NCBI RefSeq assembly: GCF_037992945.1
Contig: NZ_CP150304.1
Span: forward strand, 3,909,501-3,973,500
DNA from: Peribacillus sp. FSL E2-0218
Lineage (GTDB): Bacteria > Bacillota > Bacilli > Bacillales > DSM-1321
Reading direction: 5' to 3'
DNA length: 64,000 nucleotides
In this document: positions 25,237 through 34,437 of the stretch, piece after piece
How the letters are laid out: each line of letters begins with the position of its first letter
Numbering within the stretch: position 1 is the first letter of the stretch
Position numbers and translations under genes: made by a program
Notes under the pieces: model-generated
Told to the model about the DNA's origin: nothing
Seen by the model: the letters and a program-made list of their open reading frames with translations, nothing else
The model's database searches: none

Positions 25237-27828
25237 TTACAATCTAGGATCTACAGGGTCCGACTCCATGGCCAGCGTCCCCAAGACACATTCATGCACA
25301 CGCTCGATCGATTCACCTTTAACATATCGTTGAATGCCCTCGATTCCCAGGGAGAATTCCCTCAGGGCCAATTTTTGCTTTTTGCCCGTATTCCTGTTTT
25401 TCAGCCTCTCCAGGTTTGCCGGAAGCAAGTAGTCCATGCCATAAATGATGTTCAGATATTTTCTTCCCCTTACTTTAATCGCAGGCTGCAGTAGCTTGCC
25501 TTTATTTCTTGCCATGAAGAATTCAGGCTTGATGACAATCCCCTCATGGCCCTCGCTGGTGATATCCTCCCACCATTTAATGACCTCTTCTTCACTCGCT
25601 TCATCCGTGATCAATTTATATTCGGTTTCGACGAATAAACTTGAACACTTTGCGAACTCCTGGTTTCTCTCCATATGCCAAGTATGAGGCTTATCGAAGA
25701 AGGCTTGATCACTATGGGCGAGCACATGGAATGGTGCGATTTGGATCGAATCCATATCCTCAATGTCCCAGCAATACTTTTGAAAAACTTCTTTGAACGT
25801 ATGGGCGTTTTCCAGTTTCAGCTCATACTCCTCCAGCCAGCCATGTATATCGGCATTTTCCAGAGACGCTGCCTCCAGTTTGTCCTTTAGCATCGTGCGG
25901 TCAAGAATCGCATTTTCGGATACATGGGCATATTGACGGCTGATGAGCTCTTTTGCCTTTAAGTTCCATGGCATGATTTCAGCATCGAGTAGGACATAAT
26001 CCGTATCATACGTTTCAAAATAGCCGCTTTCATGCAAATCCTGGTTGATTTTGAAGAGAAGCTGTTCCTCCGTCTGAACGTCGAAGAAACGCCTTCCCGT
26101 TCTCGTATGGATAACTCCCAATGATTCAAAGCCGGTATATGTTTTCGATGCTTCCATATCCCGGAATAGGAAAAGGATGGCACGGCTGCCCATATGCTTC
26201 TTTTCCGCAATCATGGTTTGGATCCCATTGCTTCTATAATAGTCGATCGCCTCTCTTGGATGTTCCAAATAGTGAGCGTCTGAAGATGGACTCGGTGTCG
26301 GGCTCATCGTCGGCGGGATATAGATCAATTGTTCAATTGGTATCGTATGGTGGGACAGCTTATCGATGGCCGATTTTACGATGTCCTGCTGGACCTTGAT
26401 CTCACCCATTTTTTCTGTCAAGACCGAATAGCCGTTGATGAATCTCCCGAGATTAGGCGGATTCAGCCTGTTTCTTTCCCATTCTTTCAAAGGGTTTTCG
26501 TCATCGCCGGAATGGTTTTGACTCGCTTGTACGGATATGACTTCCCCTTCCGGATAGCGGAAGGCGGTAAGTGCCCCGCCAAAGACGGCACCTTGATCAA
26601 TATTGATGGTATTGTTGATCAAAAGCGGCTGCGGCTTGGGATCGTGTCCCCAGACGATAAGCGTGCTTTTCTTATGGGAATTATACCAATCCTTGCGCAC
26701 GGGCTTTCCTCTTTCATCGAAGCCATCCGTATCGCCATACCGGCAAAAGTCGCTTATCGCCTCGGATTGTTTTCCGATGAATGCGTCCTTGATTCCGGCA
26801 TGCACACAAATCACGGTCTGCACGCCATTCTTGGTGAATACGTAATGCGAAGGCGCCTGCAATAGGAATTTTTTAAGCGCCTGCTTCGTTTCCGCCGTTT
26901 TTTCGCTGCCATGCTCTTCTTCGTACCTTTTGAAGTCTTCTGCCACCTTTTCATCGCCATGATGTAAGGTGACGTTTCTTCCATCCAGCCATCTGGCAAT
27001 CTTCCAGCCGTGATTACTGTCAATCATGTAGGCAACGCCCTTTTGAACATGTTCATGGAAAAAGAGCATCGTTTTAAGCGACTCCGGCCCCCTGCTCATG
27101 ACATCTCCAACTGAAACGAACTTCCGTCCATCCGGATGCAGATAAAGACCTTCCTGATTTTTTTGATAGCCGAGCTTTTCAAGCAGGAGGATCAACTCTT
27201 CATGGCAGCCATGAATATCTCCGATGATATCGATACCGTGCCCGATGTCTTTTTCAAGAGGATTCGTATTCCTGCTGACGTCAAGGTTTTCTGCTTCCTT
27301 AATCGTGTAGATCGATGAAAAGTCTTCTTTTTTCAAATTTCGCTTTTCTCTTTTGAACGTTTGGCATTGCTGTTTGATACGCCTTTTTCCCCTTGGATGC
27401 TCTCTTCCCTCATCCCTTGCAAGCAATACTTCTTCAGGGGTATCGAGTACAATCGCCTGAACGGGTACATGATGCTTTTGGGCAATCGCGATATATCGCT
27501 TCCGATCGTCTGGATGAAGATTGGTTGCATCGAGCATGGTCAATTTATTCAAGCGGCATCTAGCCTCAATGACGGCATCCATCATGGAAAAAGCTTCCGC
27601 TGAAATCGTTTGATATTCGTCCATCAGACTCTCCGCTTCGTCCTTTGCCCGATCACGCCAATCAATGAATTCGATGTCACTGACCATAATCCTGAAATCA
27701 TCCGAACTTATGACCTCCGAGGGTACAATCTCTTCTTTTTCGATCATGCTTTTTAATAAAGTTGTTTTACCGCTATTGGATGGACCAACCAACAAGACAA
27801 TTCCTGCATAGGGCAATACGATAGGCAT
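25237..27828 (-). CDS. pnkp: Pnkp: RNA 5'-kinase / 2',3'-phosphatase / ligase of the Hen1-Pnkp repair system
   Basis: An 863-residue three-domain RNA end-healing and sealing enzyme. The N-terminal kinase has a P-loop GPSNSGKTT at residues 16-24. The central metallophosphoesterase has GDIHGCHEE near residue 200, then GDVMSRGPES and DSNHGWK. The C-terminal nucleotidyltransferase has the AMP-lysine motif KKHMGSRAILF near residue 550 and EGIVIKPEFF near residue 765. This order matches Clostridium thermocellum Pnkp. It repairs tRNAs or other RNAs cut by ribotoxins, with Hen1 adding a 2'-O-methyl mark at the sealed site. Its ATG overlaps the hen1 stop by one base (TAATG), so the pair is coupled. 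Confidence 0.94.
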   Translation of the reverse strand: MPIVLPYAGIVLLVGPSNSGKTTLLKSMIEKEEIVPSEVISSDDFRIMVSDIEFIDWRDRAKDEAESLMDEYQTISAEAFSMMDAVIEARCRLNKLTMLDATNLHPDDRKRYIAIAQKHHVPVQAIVLDTPEEVLLARDEGREHPRGKRRIKQQCQTFKREKRNLKKEDFSSIYTIKEAENLDVSRNTNPLEKDIGHGIDIIGDIHGCHEELILLLEKLGYQKNQEGLYLHPDGRKFVSVGDVMSRGPESLKTMLFFHEHVQKGVAYMIDSNHGWKIARWLDGRNVTLHHGDEKVAEDFKRYEEEHGSEKTAETKQALKKFLLQAPSHYVFTKNGVQTVICVHAGIKDAFIGKQSEAISDFCRYGDTDGFDERGKPVRKDWYNSHKKSTLIVWGHDPKPQPLLINNTINIDQGAVFGGALTAFRYPEGEVISVQASQNHSGDDENPLKEWERNRLNPPNLGRFINGYSVLTEKMGEIKVQQDIVKSAIDKLSHHTIPIEQLIYIPPTMSPTPSPSSDAHYLEHPREAIDYYRSNGIQTMIAEKKHMGSRAILFLFRDMEASKTYTGFESLGVIHTRTGRRFFDVQTEEQLLFKINQDLHESGYFETYDTDYVLLDAEIMPWNLKAKELISRQYAHVSENAILDRTMLKDKLEAASLENADIHGWLEEYELKLENAHTFKEVFQKYCWDIEDMDSIQIAPFHVLAHSDQAFFDKPHTWHMERNQEFAKCSSLFVETEYKLITDEASEEEVIKWWEDITSEGHEGIVIKPEFFMARNKGKLLQPAIKVRGRKYLNIIYGMDYLLPANLERLKNRNTGKKQKLALREFSLGIEGIQRYVKGESIERVHECVLGTLAMESDPVDPRL

Positions 27829-29177
27829 TATTCGTCCACCTTCCTTTCAAAAACGCACATTTGAGTCGGACAGCCTTGTGTGACATGATCATCACCAATT
27901 CCTTCGAAGCGAAGGTCGTAGTAGCCGCGATGATTCCGCGCTGCACACCATTGCTGAAATTCCGCCCTTGTCCACTCGAAACGATGATCCGTATGTCGAA
28001 GAACGTCCTCCATATCGTATACCTCATTATATTCCCGGTTTGGCGTTGTAAGGATCAGGGCTTTCGGCTGATAATCGTGCAAGATCGTATCCATCACCTT
28101 AGGAAGGCGGTGCTCGTCGATATGCTCGATGACCTCGCATAAAATGATGACATCCTTGTCCTTCAATCTTTCATCATAATAAAAAAGTGAGCCCCATAGT
28201 GTCTCGGGCACGACGAATTTTTCTTTATCCTTCACTTTATCGAATCGCTCTAATGCTTTGAGAGATGCGGATTGGGATGGCTCGACGGCCAGGATTTCTT
28301 TGATCCCCTTGACAAACCCGAGCCGTACGGAAAGCTTTCCTTCGCCTGACCCGAAATCGACCACGCTTCTTGCATTCATTTCACTTACCGTATCCACGAT
28401 TCTTTCATAGCGAAGGTCATTCAACCGAACCTTACTTTCTTTTTCAGCTTGCTTCTTTTCAGGTTTCTTGTTCTCGACAATGCTGTATACTTCCTTGAAT
28501 CTAAGGGATTGGCGATAGATAAAATCGCGCATGGGATGATTCTCTAGCCAGCCTTCGCCATATCTTTCAAGTTTTTCAATTTCCTTTTCGTCAATGTAAT
28601 AATGCTTATAATCGTCGATGACCGGAATCAAGACAAACAAATGCCTCAACCCTTCCTGTAACGTCTTCAGGCCCTTCAAGGAAATAAACCTTGCCGAACT
28701 CTTATCCTTCATATCGAAGGAATATTGGATTTCGGGACGCGTAATTTTCACTTCATAGCCAATCGGCTCGAATAGATCACATAATTGCCGGTCCGAAAGA
28801 GCAGAAACGACCGGACCGAAGTCGAACTGGAACGCAAACGGATGTGTCACCCACTCTGCGTATTCCTCCTTCGGCTGTCCATTCAATGCTGTCCCCAATG
28901 CAGACCTGATCAATGAGCAAAAAATGCTGCTAACCGCAAATTCGCGATCATTTATGTAGTGGGTGATATCATACGAATGAGCATCGCTTTTCACTAATTC
29001 CAGAGGGTCGGGGGTAACAAAGATGGTCGCCTCCAATTCCGTTTCCGAGCACTTACTATAAAAAAGGCGCACTAAATGCCCTTTATGATTTCTTTCATAG
29101 AGGTTATTCGGGTTCTTCGACAATAAGTAAGAGATCGCCTTCACATTGTCCCCCGTCGCCATAATCGTCAACTGCAT
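27828..29177 (-). CDS. hen1: Hen1: 3'-terminal RNA ribose 2'-O-methyltransferase
   Basis: A 449-residue protein. The N-terminal half (about residues 1-240) is the bacterial Hen1 domain that contacts Pnkp and supports ligation. The C-terminal half is a SAM methyltransferase with VVDFGSGEGKLSVRL near residue 278 and the Hen1 metal site CEVIEHIDEH (ExxEH) near residue 350. The ATG at 29177 is 9 bases after AAAGGAG. Together with Pnkp it makes repaired RNA resistant to the same cut. I see no adjacent toxin or nuclease gene that would supply the damage. Confidence 0.93.
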   Translation of the reverse strand: MQLTIMATGDNVKAISYLLSKNPNNLYERNHKGHLVRLFYSKCSETELEATIFVTPDPLELVKSDAHSYDITHYINDREFAVSSIFCSLIRSALGTALNGQPKEEYAEWVTHPFAFQFDFGPVVSALSDRQLCDLFEPIGYEVKITRPEIQYSFDMKDKSSARFISLKGLKTLQEGLRHLFVLIPVIDDYKHYYIDEKEIEKLERYGEGWLENHPMRDFIYRQSLRFKEVYSIVENKKPEKKQAEKESKVRLNDLRYERIVDTVSEMNARSVVDFGSGEGKLSVRLGFVKGIKEILAVEPSQSASLKALERFDKVKDKEKFVVPETLWGSLFYYDERLKDKDVIILCEVIEHIDEHRLPKVMDTILHDYQPKALILTTPNREYNEVYDMEDVLRHTDHRFEWTRAEFQQWCAARNHRGYYDLRFEGIGDDHVTQGCPTQMCVFERKVDE

Positions 29178-29536
29178 GTAAAACACTCCTTTCAAAAGAA
29201 CAGTCCATCAACTTCCAAATTCATCGCTTTCTGCAAAAAACATACTAGCAACCTTAATCTTACCATAAAGTGAAGGTGTGTTTCCGATAGGTTGGCGTTT
29301 TCTGTGCCTCAAATGTAGGGACGACTAAACCTACAGGAAAATGATAGATTGTCAGATTGACACCCCATTTGACTAGAAAAAAACAACATAAGCACGACCG
29401 ACTAAAGAAATGGATCTTTAGACCTATTGTTCGGACGGCACCCTTAATTATAATCAATATATAACTATTTTGGGAAAATTTAATAAAGATGCTTTCTTAA
29501 AGCGATGAGAACTTTTCCAGCGATGAGGTGAAATGT
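29178..29536. other. Intergenic region without a recognised feature
   Basis: About 360 bp between the divergent hen1 and a secreted-protein gene. It must hold both promoters, but I could not assign convincing -35/-10 pairs. AT-rich near 29,440-29,520; no hairpin with a T-run and no plausible small gene. Confidence 0.5.
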
Positions 29537-29959
29537 TTGAAGAAAAAAAATATATTCATTGTCGGAATATTATTTTTTGTGATCTTTGTAGGGCTTTATA
29601 TGTATAGTTCTTCAGGAAAAATATCGGGGAAGTCTGAGAATGGCATGTGGAAAGCAACCTACAAAAAACTTAGAGATCCTAGTGAAGGGTATGGATGGGT
29701 GGCTTCTATTAAGCAGAGCAGCAAGAATAAAGATGCCGTAGTTAAAAAGGTGATTTTCCAGGAAGGTGATAAAGTCTTAGTTGAGGTAACCGACTTTACT
29801 CCTGGTGAAAGCGAGGATGGTAAAGTCAACAAAATTAACCCTTTAGTCTACCCTGACTTTTACCAAGCAGATGCTCCTAAAAAGGGATTAACCTATAGAA
29901 TTTCCGTAACATGGGAAAAGAATAACAAACAACACACGGATACATTTACTCTCGATTAA
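29537..29959 (+). CDS. Membrane-anchored or secreted protein, unknown function
   Basis: About 140 residues with one N-terminal hydrophobic helix (NIFIVGILFFVIFVGLYMY) and a soluble, lysine-rich, beta-type domain (NGMWKATYKKLRDPSEGYGW ... YRISVTWEKNNKQHTDTFTL). The TTG at 29537, 6 bases after GAGGTG, gives the best signal-anchor; a GTG three codons upstream is also possible. No lipobox cysteine. Family not recognised. Confidence 0.65.
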   Translation: MKKKNIFIVGILFFVIFVGLYMYSSSGKISGKSENGMWKATYKKLRDPSEGYGWVASIKQSSKNKDAVVKKVIFQEGDKVLVEVTDFTPGESEDGKVNKINPLVYPDFYQADAPKKGLTYRISVTWEKNNKQHTDTFTLD

Positions 29960-29966
29960 TTTAGAA

Positions 29967-30002
29967 AGAAGGAGCAGGTCAGGTCCTGCTCCTTCTTTTT
30001 TT
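29967..30002. terminator. Terminator between converging genes
   Basis: AAGGAGCAGG pairs with CCTGCTCCTT, followed by CTTTTTTT on the plus strand. Confidence 0.85.
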
Positions 30003-30030
30003 GTATCGTCCATCATCAGGCTTTCAGCGT

Positions 30031-30480
30031 TCACTTCACATGTATCAGTTCAAACCGCTCACAAACGAGGAGCATATCTTCTTTAAAGGTGTGGCCGATT
30101 TTGTGCAGTTCTTCTTTAAAAAAATGTTCATGTGCATTCCACCAGTATGTATACGTTCCATCGCCTTCACCTTCTGCAATCGCGAACTCCTCACTCACTT
30201 CATTCATCGGCAACTTTTCGACATTCACTGTTCGTATGATCGCTAAAGGAATATCCTCGCTGCTTAAAATAATGCTATAATCGCCTACGGAAGGCAATGG
30301 TTCATTTTCCTCTTCATAAAAAACATGACCGGAGCACGTTGCCGTTTTTATCCCGTCGATCACCAATTGAGCCAACTGATCGGGATCAGCGCCGAATTGC
30401 CACGCACTGACTGACTTTGGCATTTCTGCGCCTTTCTTTTCCCAAAATTCATTCCAATATAATTCCGCTTTCTGATTCAT
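30031..30480 (-). CDS. ASCH-domain protein
   Basis: A 149-residue ASCH-superfamily protein (predicted RNA-binding fold related to PUA). Family features are FGADPDQLAQLVIDGIKTAT near residue 28, followed by PSVGDYSIILSSEDIPLAII. The start is the ATG at 30480 behind AAGGAGG; the longer frame overlaps the upstream VOC gene. Third gene of a leftward GNAT-VOC-ASCH set. Bacterial members include amidohydrolases that act on modified cytidine; activity here is unknown. Confidence 0.8.
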   Translation of the reverse strand: MNQKAELYWNEFWEKKGAEMPKSVSAWQFGADPDQLAQLVIDGIKTATCSGHVFYEEENEPLPSVGDYSIILSSEDIPLAIIRTVNVEKLPMNEVSEEFAIAEGEGDGTYTYWWNAHEHFFKEELHKIGHTFKEDMLLVCERFELIHVK

Positions 30481-30512
30481 TTTATGAGCTTCCTCCTTGA
30501 TTCGCATGGAAG

Positions 30513-30971
30513 TTATCCTTCCTGCATTCGTTCCCATTCACTTAGATACATCCGTGTCATGATCTTTTTGCGGTTTTCCAGCTTGCAAATGAGCTCCAAG
30601 CTATTGCCGTCCGGATCATTGAAATGGATTTTCGCATGCGCATATTCCCCATGAGGCATCACGAAAGGCTCGACCGGTTCAAAGCCAAAAGCCTCCCTCG
30701 GCTTATACCCCTTGCCTTCCAGCCATGCGACAGAGCGTTTCAAATCTTCCAAGGATACTTGAAAAGCAATGTGGCGCAATGAAGGATGATACTCAACCTC
30801 CGCTTTCTCCGTTTCCCATAGACCGAGCCAGCTTTTATCTTTTTCAATCCATAAAAAAGCCAAATCGTCCGCCACCTTGTGATCCAGCTGCAAGCCAAGT
30901 GCTTCATAAAATGCTATCGAACGAGCCAAATCACGCACGGGTAAATGCGCTTCATATAATCCTTTTATCAT
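30513..30971 (-). CDS. VOC-family (glyoxalase/bleomycin-resistance-like) protein
   Basis: A 152-residue vicinal-oxygen-chelate protein. The opening LYEAHLPVRDLARSIAFYEA, a central RHIAFQVSLEDLKRSVAWL and a closing IHFNDPDGNSLELICKL fit the family, including metal-ligand His and Glu positions (H9, H69, E131 approximately). Members isomerise, cleave or sequester small molecules, including thiol transferases for fosfomycin; the C-terminal 20 residues (KKIMTRMYLSEWERM) are extra. Substrate not deducible. Confidence 0.85.
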   Translation of the reverse strand: MIKGLYEAHLPVRDLARSIAFYEALGLQLDHKVADDLAFLWIEKDKSWLGLWETEKAEVEYHPSLRHIAFQVSLEDLKRSVAWLEGKGYKPREAFGFEPVEPFVMPHGEYAHAKIHFNDPDGNSLELICKLENRKKIMTRMYLSEWERMQEG

Positions 30972-30983
30972 GCAATCACCCCC

Positions 30984-31436
30984 TTAAAGCTTCAGCTTCA
31001 GCCCTTCATGAGTGGCCGTGAATCCTAAGCGTTCATAAAAACGCAGCGAATCTTCCCGCTTTTTATCTGTCGTCAGCTGAATGATAAAACATTCACGCGC
31101 TTTCGCACGCTCGATTGCATATTGAATCAACTGGCTTCCAATGCCCTTCCCCCGCTCTGAAGCTACTGTCCTCACCCCTTCGATCGTAGCTCGCCAACCG
31201 CCTTGATGCGTAAGATATGGAGTGAAGGTAATCTGTTGCACCCCGACGATTCGCCCATCGAGGCAGGCAACGATCAATTCATTGTTCTGATCGGAATCAA
31301 TGGATTGAAAGGCATCGATATAGCTTTCTGGAAGCGGGTTTTCATATCGCTCCCGCTCCTGACCTAATACATCGTCGGCGAGCATTTTCACGATTTCGCT
31401 TAAGTCCGTCGTTTCTGCATTCCTGAATGTGACCAT
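30984..31436 (-). CDS. GNAT acetyltransferase
   Basis: A 150-residue GNAT-family N-acetyltransferase. The acetyl-CoA loop is VASERGKGIGSQLIQYAIE (about residues 92-110), followed by the typical SLRFYERLGFTATHEGLKLKL ending. Start ATG follows CGGAGGGATCAT. First gene of a three-gene leftward set with the VOC and ASCH proteins (13 and 32 bp gaps), so they may be coexpressed. Substrate unknown. Confidence 0.87.
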   Translation of the reverse strand: MVTFRNAETTDLSEIVKMLADDVLGQERERYENPLPESYIDAFQSIDSDQNNELIVACLDGRIVGVQQITFTPYLTHQGGWRATIEGVRTVASERGKGIGSQLIQYAIERAKARECFIIQLTTDKKREDSLRFYERLGFTATHEGLKLKL

Positions 31437-31506
31437 ATGATCCCTCCGTTCCGTTATAACTTCTGCTAATGGTCCGCCGTTCCCTCTTTTTCCTCTACGC
31501 TTCCAT

Positions 31507-31546
31507 AAAAAAAGACTTCTGCAATCCGTAATTTGCAGAAGTCTTT
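31507..31546. terminator. Terminator of the SDR gene
   Basis: AAGACTTCTGCAA pairs with TTGCAGAAGTCTT with A- and T-runs on either side; it ends the leftward dehydrogenase transcript. Confidence 0.85.
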
Positions 31547-31562
31547 ATAATTGATCACTCGT

Positions 31563-32321
31563 TTAATAGGCGCTCCACCCTGCATCCGCTGTAATGACGG
31601 TGCCATTGACGAAACTTGAATCCTCAGAAGCCAGGAACAAAGCGATTTTCGCGATTTCCTCAGGTTTTCCATTGCGGGGATTGATGGCCATTCCCAATTG
31701 CTGACGCGATGCACCGAATCCATTGATATTCGTCATGCTTGAGCCGATATTGGTTTCAACTCCACCCGGTGCTATCGCATTGCAGCGTATGTTCTTGTCC
31801 GCGTACATGAAGCCCGTGTTTTTCGTGAAGCCCACCACTGCGTGCTTCGATGCCGTGTATGCTCCCCCTGCACGAGCGCCATGTAGACCGCCGGCGGAAG
31901 CGATATTGATGATGACGCCTGTTTGTTTTTCCAAAAAGATCGGCAGCACCTTTCTAGTCGAGCGCATGACGCTCGTCGTATTGATGGCAAAAATCCGCTC
32001 CCATTTAGCATCTTCAATATCACCTGCCGGTTCCATGCCATCCATGATGCCGGCGTTATTGACGAGGATATCGACCGTACCGAACGTACCCACCGTCGTA
32101 TCGATCAAATGCTGAATATCCTCTTCCAATGCCACGTTCGTTTTAATCGCAAGTGCCGCCCCGCCAGCCGCTTTAATTTCTTCGACCGTTTCATTCGCGC
32201 CATCTAGGTTCACATCCGAAACGACGACTTTGGCACCTTCTCTTGCATAAAGCTTTGCGATTTGTTTACCCATACCTGAAGCCGCACCTGTGACAACGGC
32301 AACCTTGTCCTGTAATTTCAT
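31563..32321 (-). CDS. Short-chain dehydrogenase/reductase
   Basis: A 252-residue classical SDR. Cofactor motif VVTGAASGMGKQIA (TGxxxGxG) at residues 9-22, NNAG near residue 88, catalytic Ser in NIASAGG near 139, and YTASK near residue 153. An Asp at the end of beta-2 (VVSDVN) suggests NAD(H) preference. Close to the glucose-1-dehydrogenase-like and acetoin/cyclohexanol oxidoreductase groups. A TetR gene lies divergent upstream and may control it. Start ATG follows a GGGGGAGATTAG site. Confidence 0.87.
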   Translation of the reverse strand: MKLQDKVAVVTGAASGMGKQIAKLYAREGAKVVVSDVNLDGANETVEEIKAAGGAALAIKTNVALEEDIQHLIDTTVGTFGTVDILVNNAGIMDGMEPAGDIEDAKWERIFAINTTSVMRSTRKVLPIFLEKQTGVIINIASAGGLHGARAGGAYTASKHAVVGFTKNTGFMYADKNIRCNAIAPGGVETNIGSSMTNINGFGASRQQLGMAINPRNGKPEEIAKIALFLASEDSSFVNGTVITADAGWSAY

Positions 32322-32504
32322 CTAATCTCCCCCAATGAATGATGTTATAAAAATGTAACTTAGTATACAGATGTTCATTAACTACCTTCCTTTATAGTAT
32401 AATTAGTTTCCATAACGTTATTCAATCAGCAAATGCAGCTCAAGATGTTGAACAATGAACAGTCAGGATGATTTTGATCATTAACGGAACAAGGGGTGTA
32501 GAAA

Positions 32505-33131
32505 ATGACTAATCAAAACATGGGGATTGATAGAAGAATCCGGAAAACCAAAAAGACTTTAAAGGCTTCCCTCATATCGTTGATGCAGAGGAAGGATTTC
32601 AGGGAAATATCGATTACAGACATCGTGGAGCTCGCCGACCTGAACCGCGGCACCTTCTATAAACATTATCAATACAAAGAGGAGCTGCTTGAAGAAGTGA
32701 TGGAGGACGTCATCGCCGATTTGATCATCTCTTACCGCGAGCCTTATAAACATGTCGATGTGTTCACGATCAATGAGCTCACGGCTTCAGTGATCAAAAT
32801 ATTCGAACATGTCGCTACCTTTGCCGACATTTATACACTCGTCCTAAAGTCGAACGCATTGCCGACTTTACATGATCGAATTTGTGAGGAATTAAAGAAG
32901 CTTCCATTGGAGGACCTGGAGGATTATCGGCCGAACCCTAAAATTAATAAAGAACTTGCCTCCAGCTACCAAGCCTATGCCATTTTGGGCATGATCATCG
33001 AATGGGTCCACACTGGCTTTGAATATAGTGCGGATTATATGGCTGAACAATTGCTTGAGATCATCACGAACAAACCAGTTGATGCTGTCTATAAAATAAG
33101 CAATACATTTAAAGAGGGCGGACAGGAATAA
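32505..33131 (+). CDS. TetR/AcrR-family regulator
   Basis: A 208-residue TetR protein. The HTH region (about residues 12-60) reads KTLKASLISLMQRKDFREIS and LNRGTFYKHYQYKEELLEEV; the C-terminal domain resembles the DhaS/TetR_C_7-like group (QAYAILGMIIEWVHTGF). The start follows AAGGGGTGTAGAAA. It is divergent from the SDR gene. The 183-bp gap holds TGTTCATT (32372-32379) and AATGAACA (32454-32461), inverted copies 74 bp apart that might be operators; that is weak evidence. Confidence 0.85.
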   Translation: MTNQNMGIDRRIRKTKKTLKASLISLMQRKDFREISITDIVELADLNRGTFYKHYQYKEELLEEVMEDVIADLIISYREPYKHVDVFTINELTASVIKIFEHVATFADIYTLVLKSNALPTLHDRICEELKKLPLEDLEDYRPNPKINKELASSYQAYAILGMIIEWVHTGFEYSADYMAEQLLEIITNKPVDAVYKISNTFKEGGQE

Positions 33132-33169
33132 GAGGCATGCACCGGGCACCCCTCTTGTTCCTTCCAATA

Positions 33170-33442
33170 CTAGACACGAACCTTTTTTCCGATCATGAAC
33201 GATAGAAAAGCAAATAAAATGAGGAAAAAGGATAGAATCCCGTATGCTGCCCCCTCAAATCCCCTAATTTGGACATATCCGATATAAAATAAAATGAAGG
33301 CAGCCATCATTGATACGGTCCCTGGCAGCTTTATTATGAAGGGCGAAAAACCTCTTTTACGAAGCCACCAAGTGAGCGTCAAAACAACCATTCCCGGTAT
33401 GAAAGCGATCAGCAACGGCACTAAAATCAGCATGAAATCCAC
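33170..33442 (-). CDS. Three-helix small membrane protein
   Basis: Ninety residues with three hydrophobic helices (LILVPLLIAFIPGMVVLTLTW, GTVSMMAAFILFYIGYV, AAYGILSFFLILFAFLSFMI). Either the GTG at 33442, behind GGAGG, or the ATG at 33433 is the start. Layout resembles YesK-like proteins, but I am not sure of the family. It converges on the TetR gene. Confidence 0.6.
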   Translation of the reverse strand: MDFMLILVPLLIAFIPGMVVLTLTWWLRKRGFSPFIIKLPGTVSMMAAFILFYIGYVQIRGFEGAAYGILSFFLILFAFLSFMIGKKVRV

Positions 33443-33510
33443 TCCCCCCTCCAGTTTAACATATTTTACCAGTTAGCTGTCATAGGCCTATGGGCGCCAT
33501 CCATTCCCTT

Positions 33511-34311
33511 TTATAATTGTTGCTGATTTTTCACAAAAATGGAATAGCTGCTAGGCTCATGGAACCCCAAACGCTCTGCCAACTTCATGGATGCAAGATT
33601 TTCAACTTTGCAATCCCAGCGTGGTATCATCCCATTTTTTAAGCAATGATCAATAAAGGCTTGGCCCGCCTTCTTGGCTACACCCATTCCCCTATATTCG
33701 TCATTGGTATAAATATCGATTTCAGCATAAACCTTTCCCCTGAAAATCGACGTGCACTCACCTGCCAGTGCCGCATCCCCCTTCATCACGGAATAGCCAA
33801 ATCCCTTTTCCAGAAAATGTTCAGCCGAACCCCAAAAACGCTCATAGTATTCAAGGTTGAACTCATGGCTGCTCCTTATCGTTGCTGCATCAAGCCTGTG
33901 TACAGTGAATGATTCCTGCAGATGAATCTCTTCGACATCGTACTCTTCGGGATGAAAGGTAAAGGAATATCGGCTGCTTTGTTTCAGTTCTTTCTTGAAG
34001 CAATCCAAGATACGCCTGTCCCAACCACCATTCCCTGAAAAAAGCGTGAACTGCCTTCCTTCTTTCATCTCGCTGCTGCAAAACTTCAAAAAGTGCTTAT
34101 GAAACTCATCGTTTGAATCCGCACCGCCAACAAAATACAAACCCGAATCCGTTCCCACAAAAATCGTTCTGGGCGAATCGGAATCATCGGCATAAACAAA
34201 TCCAGGAATGAACCGTTCCAGGACCGAGAAAGCAAATGTCGGGCATGGCTCCTTCCTTTTATATAGGTAAGGCAGCAGCTTTCCAAATTCACTATTTTCT
34301 ATCTTCTGCAA
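33511..34311 (-). CDS. GNAT-fold acetyltransferase with long N-terminal domain
   Basis: A 266-residue protein of the bacilli GNAT_acetyltr_2-like group. Residues about 1-130 have no clear motif. The C-terminal part carries GNAT features: IDIYTNDEYRGMGVAKKAGQ (acetyl-CoA loop RGMGVA near residue 212) and NLASMKLAERLGFHEPSSY. The best start is the TTG at 34311, 9 bases after GGAGGG; the upstream ATG frame passes through that ribosome site. Substrate unknown. Confidence 0.78.
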   Translation of the reverse strand: MQKIENSEFGKLLPYLYKRKEPCPTFAFSVLERFIPGFVYADDSDSPRTIFVGTDSGLYFVGGADSNDEFHKHFLKFCSSEMKEGRQFTLFSGNGGWDRRILDCFKKELKQSSRYSFTFHPEEYDVEEIHLQESFTVHRLDAATIRSSHEFNLEYYERFWGSAEHFLEKGFGYSVMKGDAALAGECTSIFRGKVYAEIDIYTNDEYRGMGVAKKAGQAFIDHCLKNGMIPRWDCKVENLASMKLAERLGFHEPSSYSIFVKNQQQL

Positions 34312-34339
34312 TCGTCTTCCCCCTCCTTCGGCCTTCATG

Positions 34340-34437
34340 CCATCCAATTCGGCCGTCTCCCTTTAATTCGTCCTGCACACCCTTTTTTTCGGCCCTCACG
34401 CCCTTTTTTTCGGCCGCCTCACCCTTTTATTCGTCCT
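34340..34437. repeat. Array of ATTCGTCC / TTTTTTTCGGCC units
   Basis: Five degenerate units of about 18-24 bp: TTCGGCCGTCTCCC, ATTCGTCCTGCACACCC, TTCGGCCCTCACGCCC, TTCGGCCGCCTCACCC, ATTCGTCC. It lies between the TTG-started GNAT gene and the 3' end of the LysR gene. Period and core link it to the arrays at 8.4, 45.4 and 53.9 kb. Confidence 0.65.

Noticed and set aside
29260..29457. 65-codon minus-strand frame upstream of hen1
   Set aside because: No ribosome site, biased composition, and it would occupy the promoter region of both flanking genes.
32372..32461. TGTTCATT / AATGAACA as a TetR operator
   Set aside because: The arms are 74 bp apart and short; chance occurrence in an AT-rich spacer is plausible.
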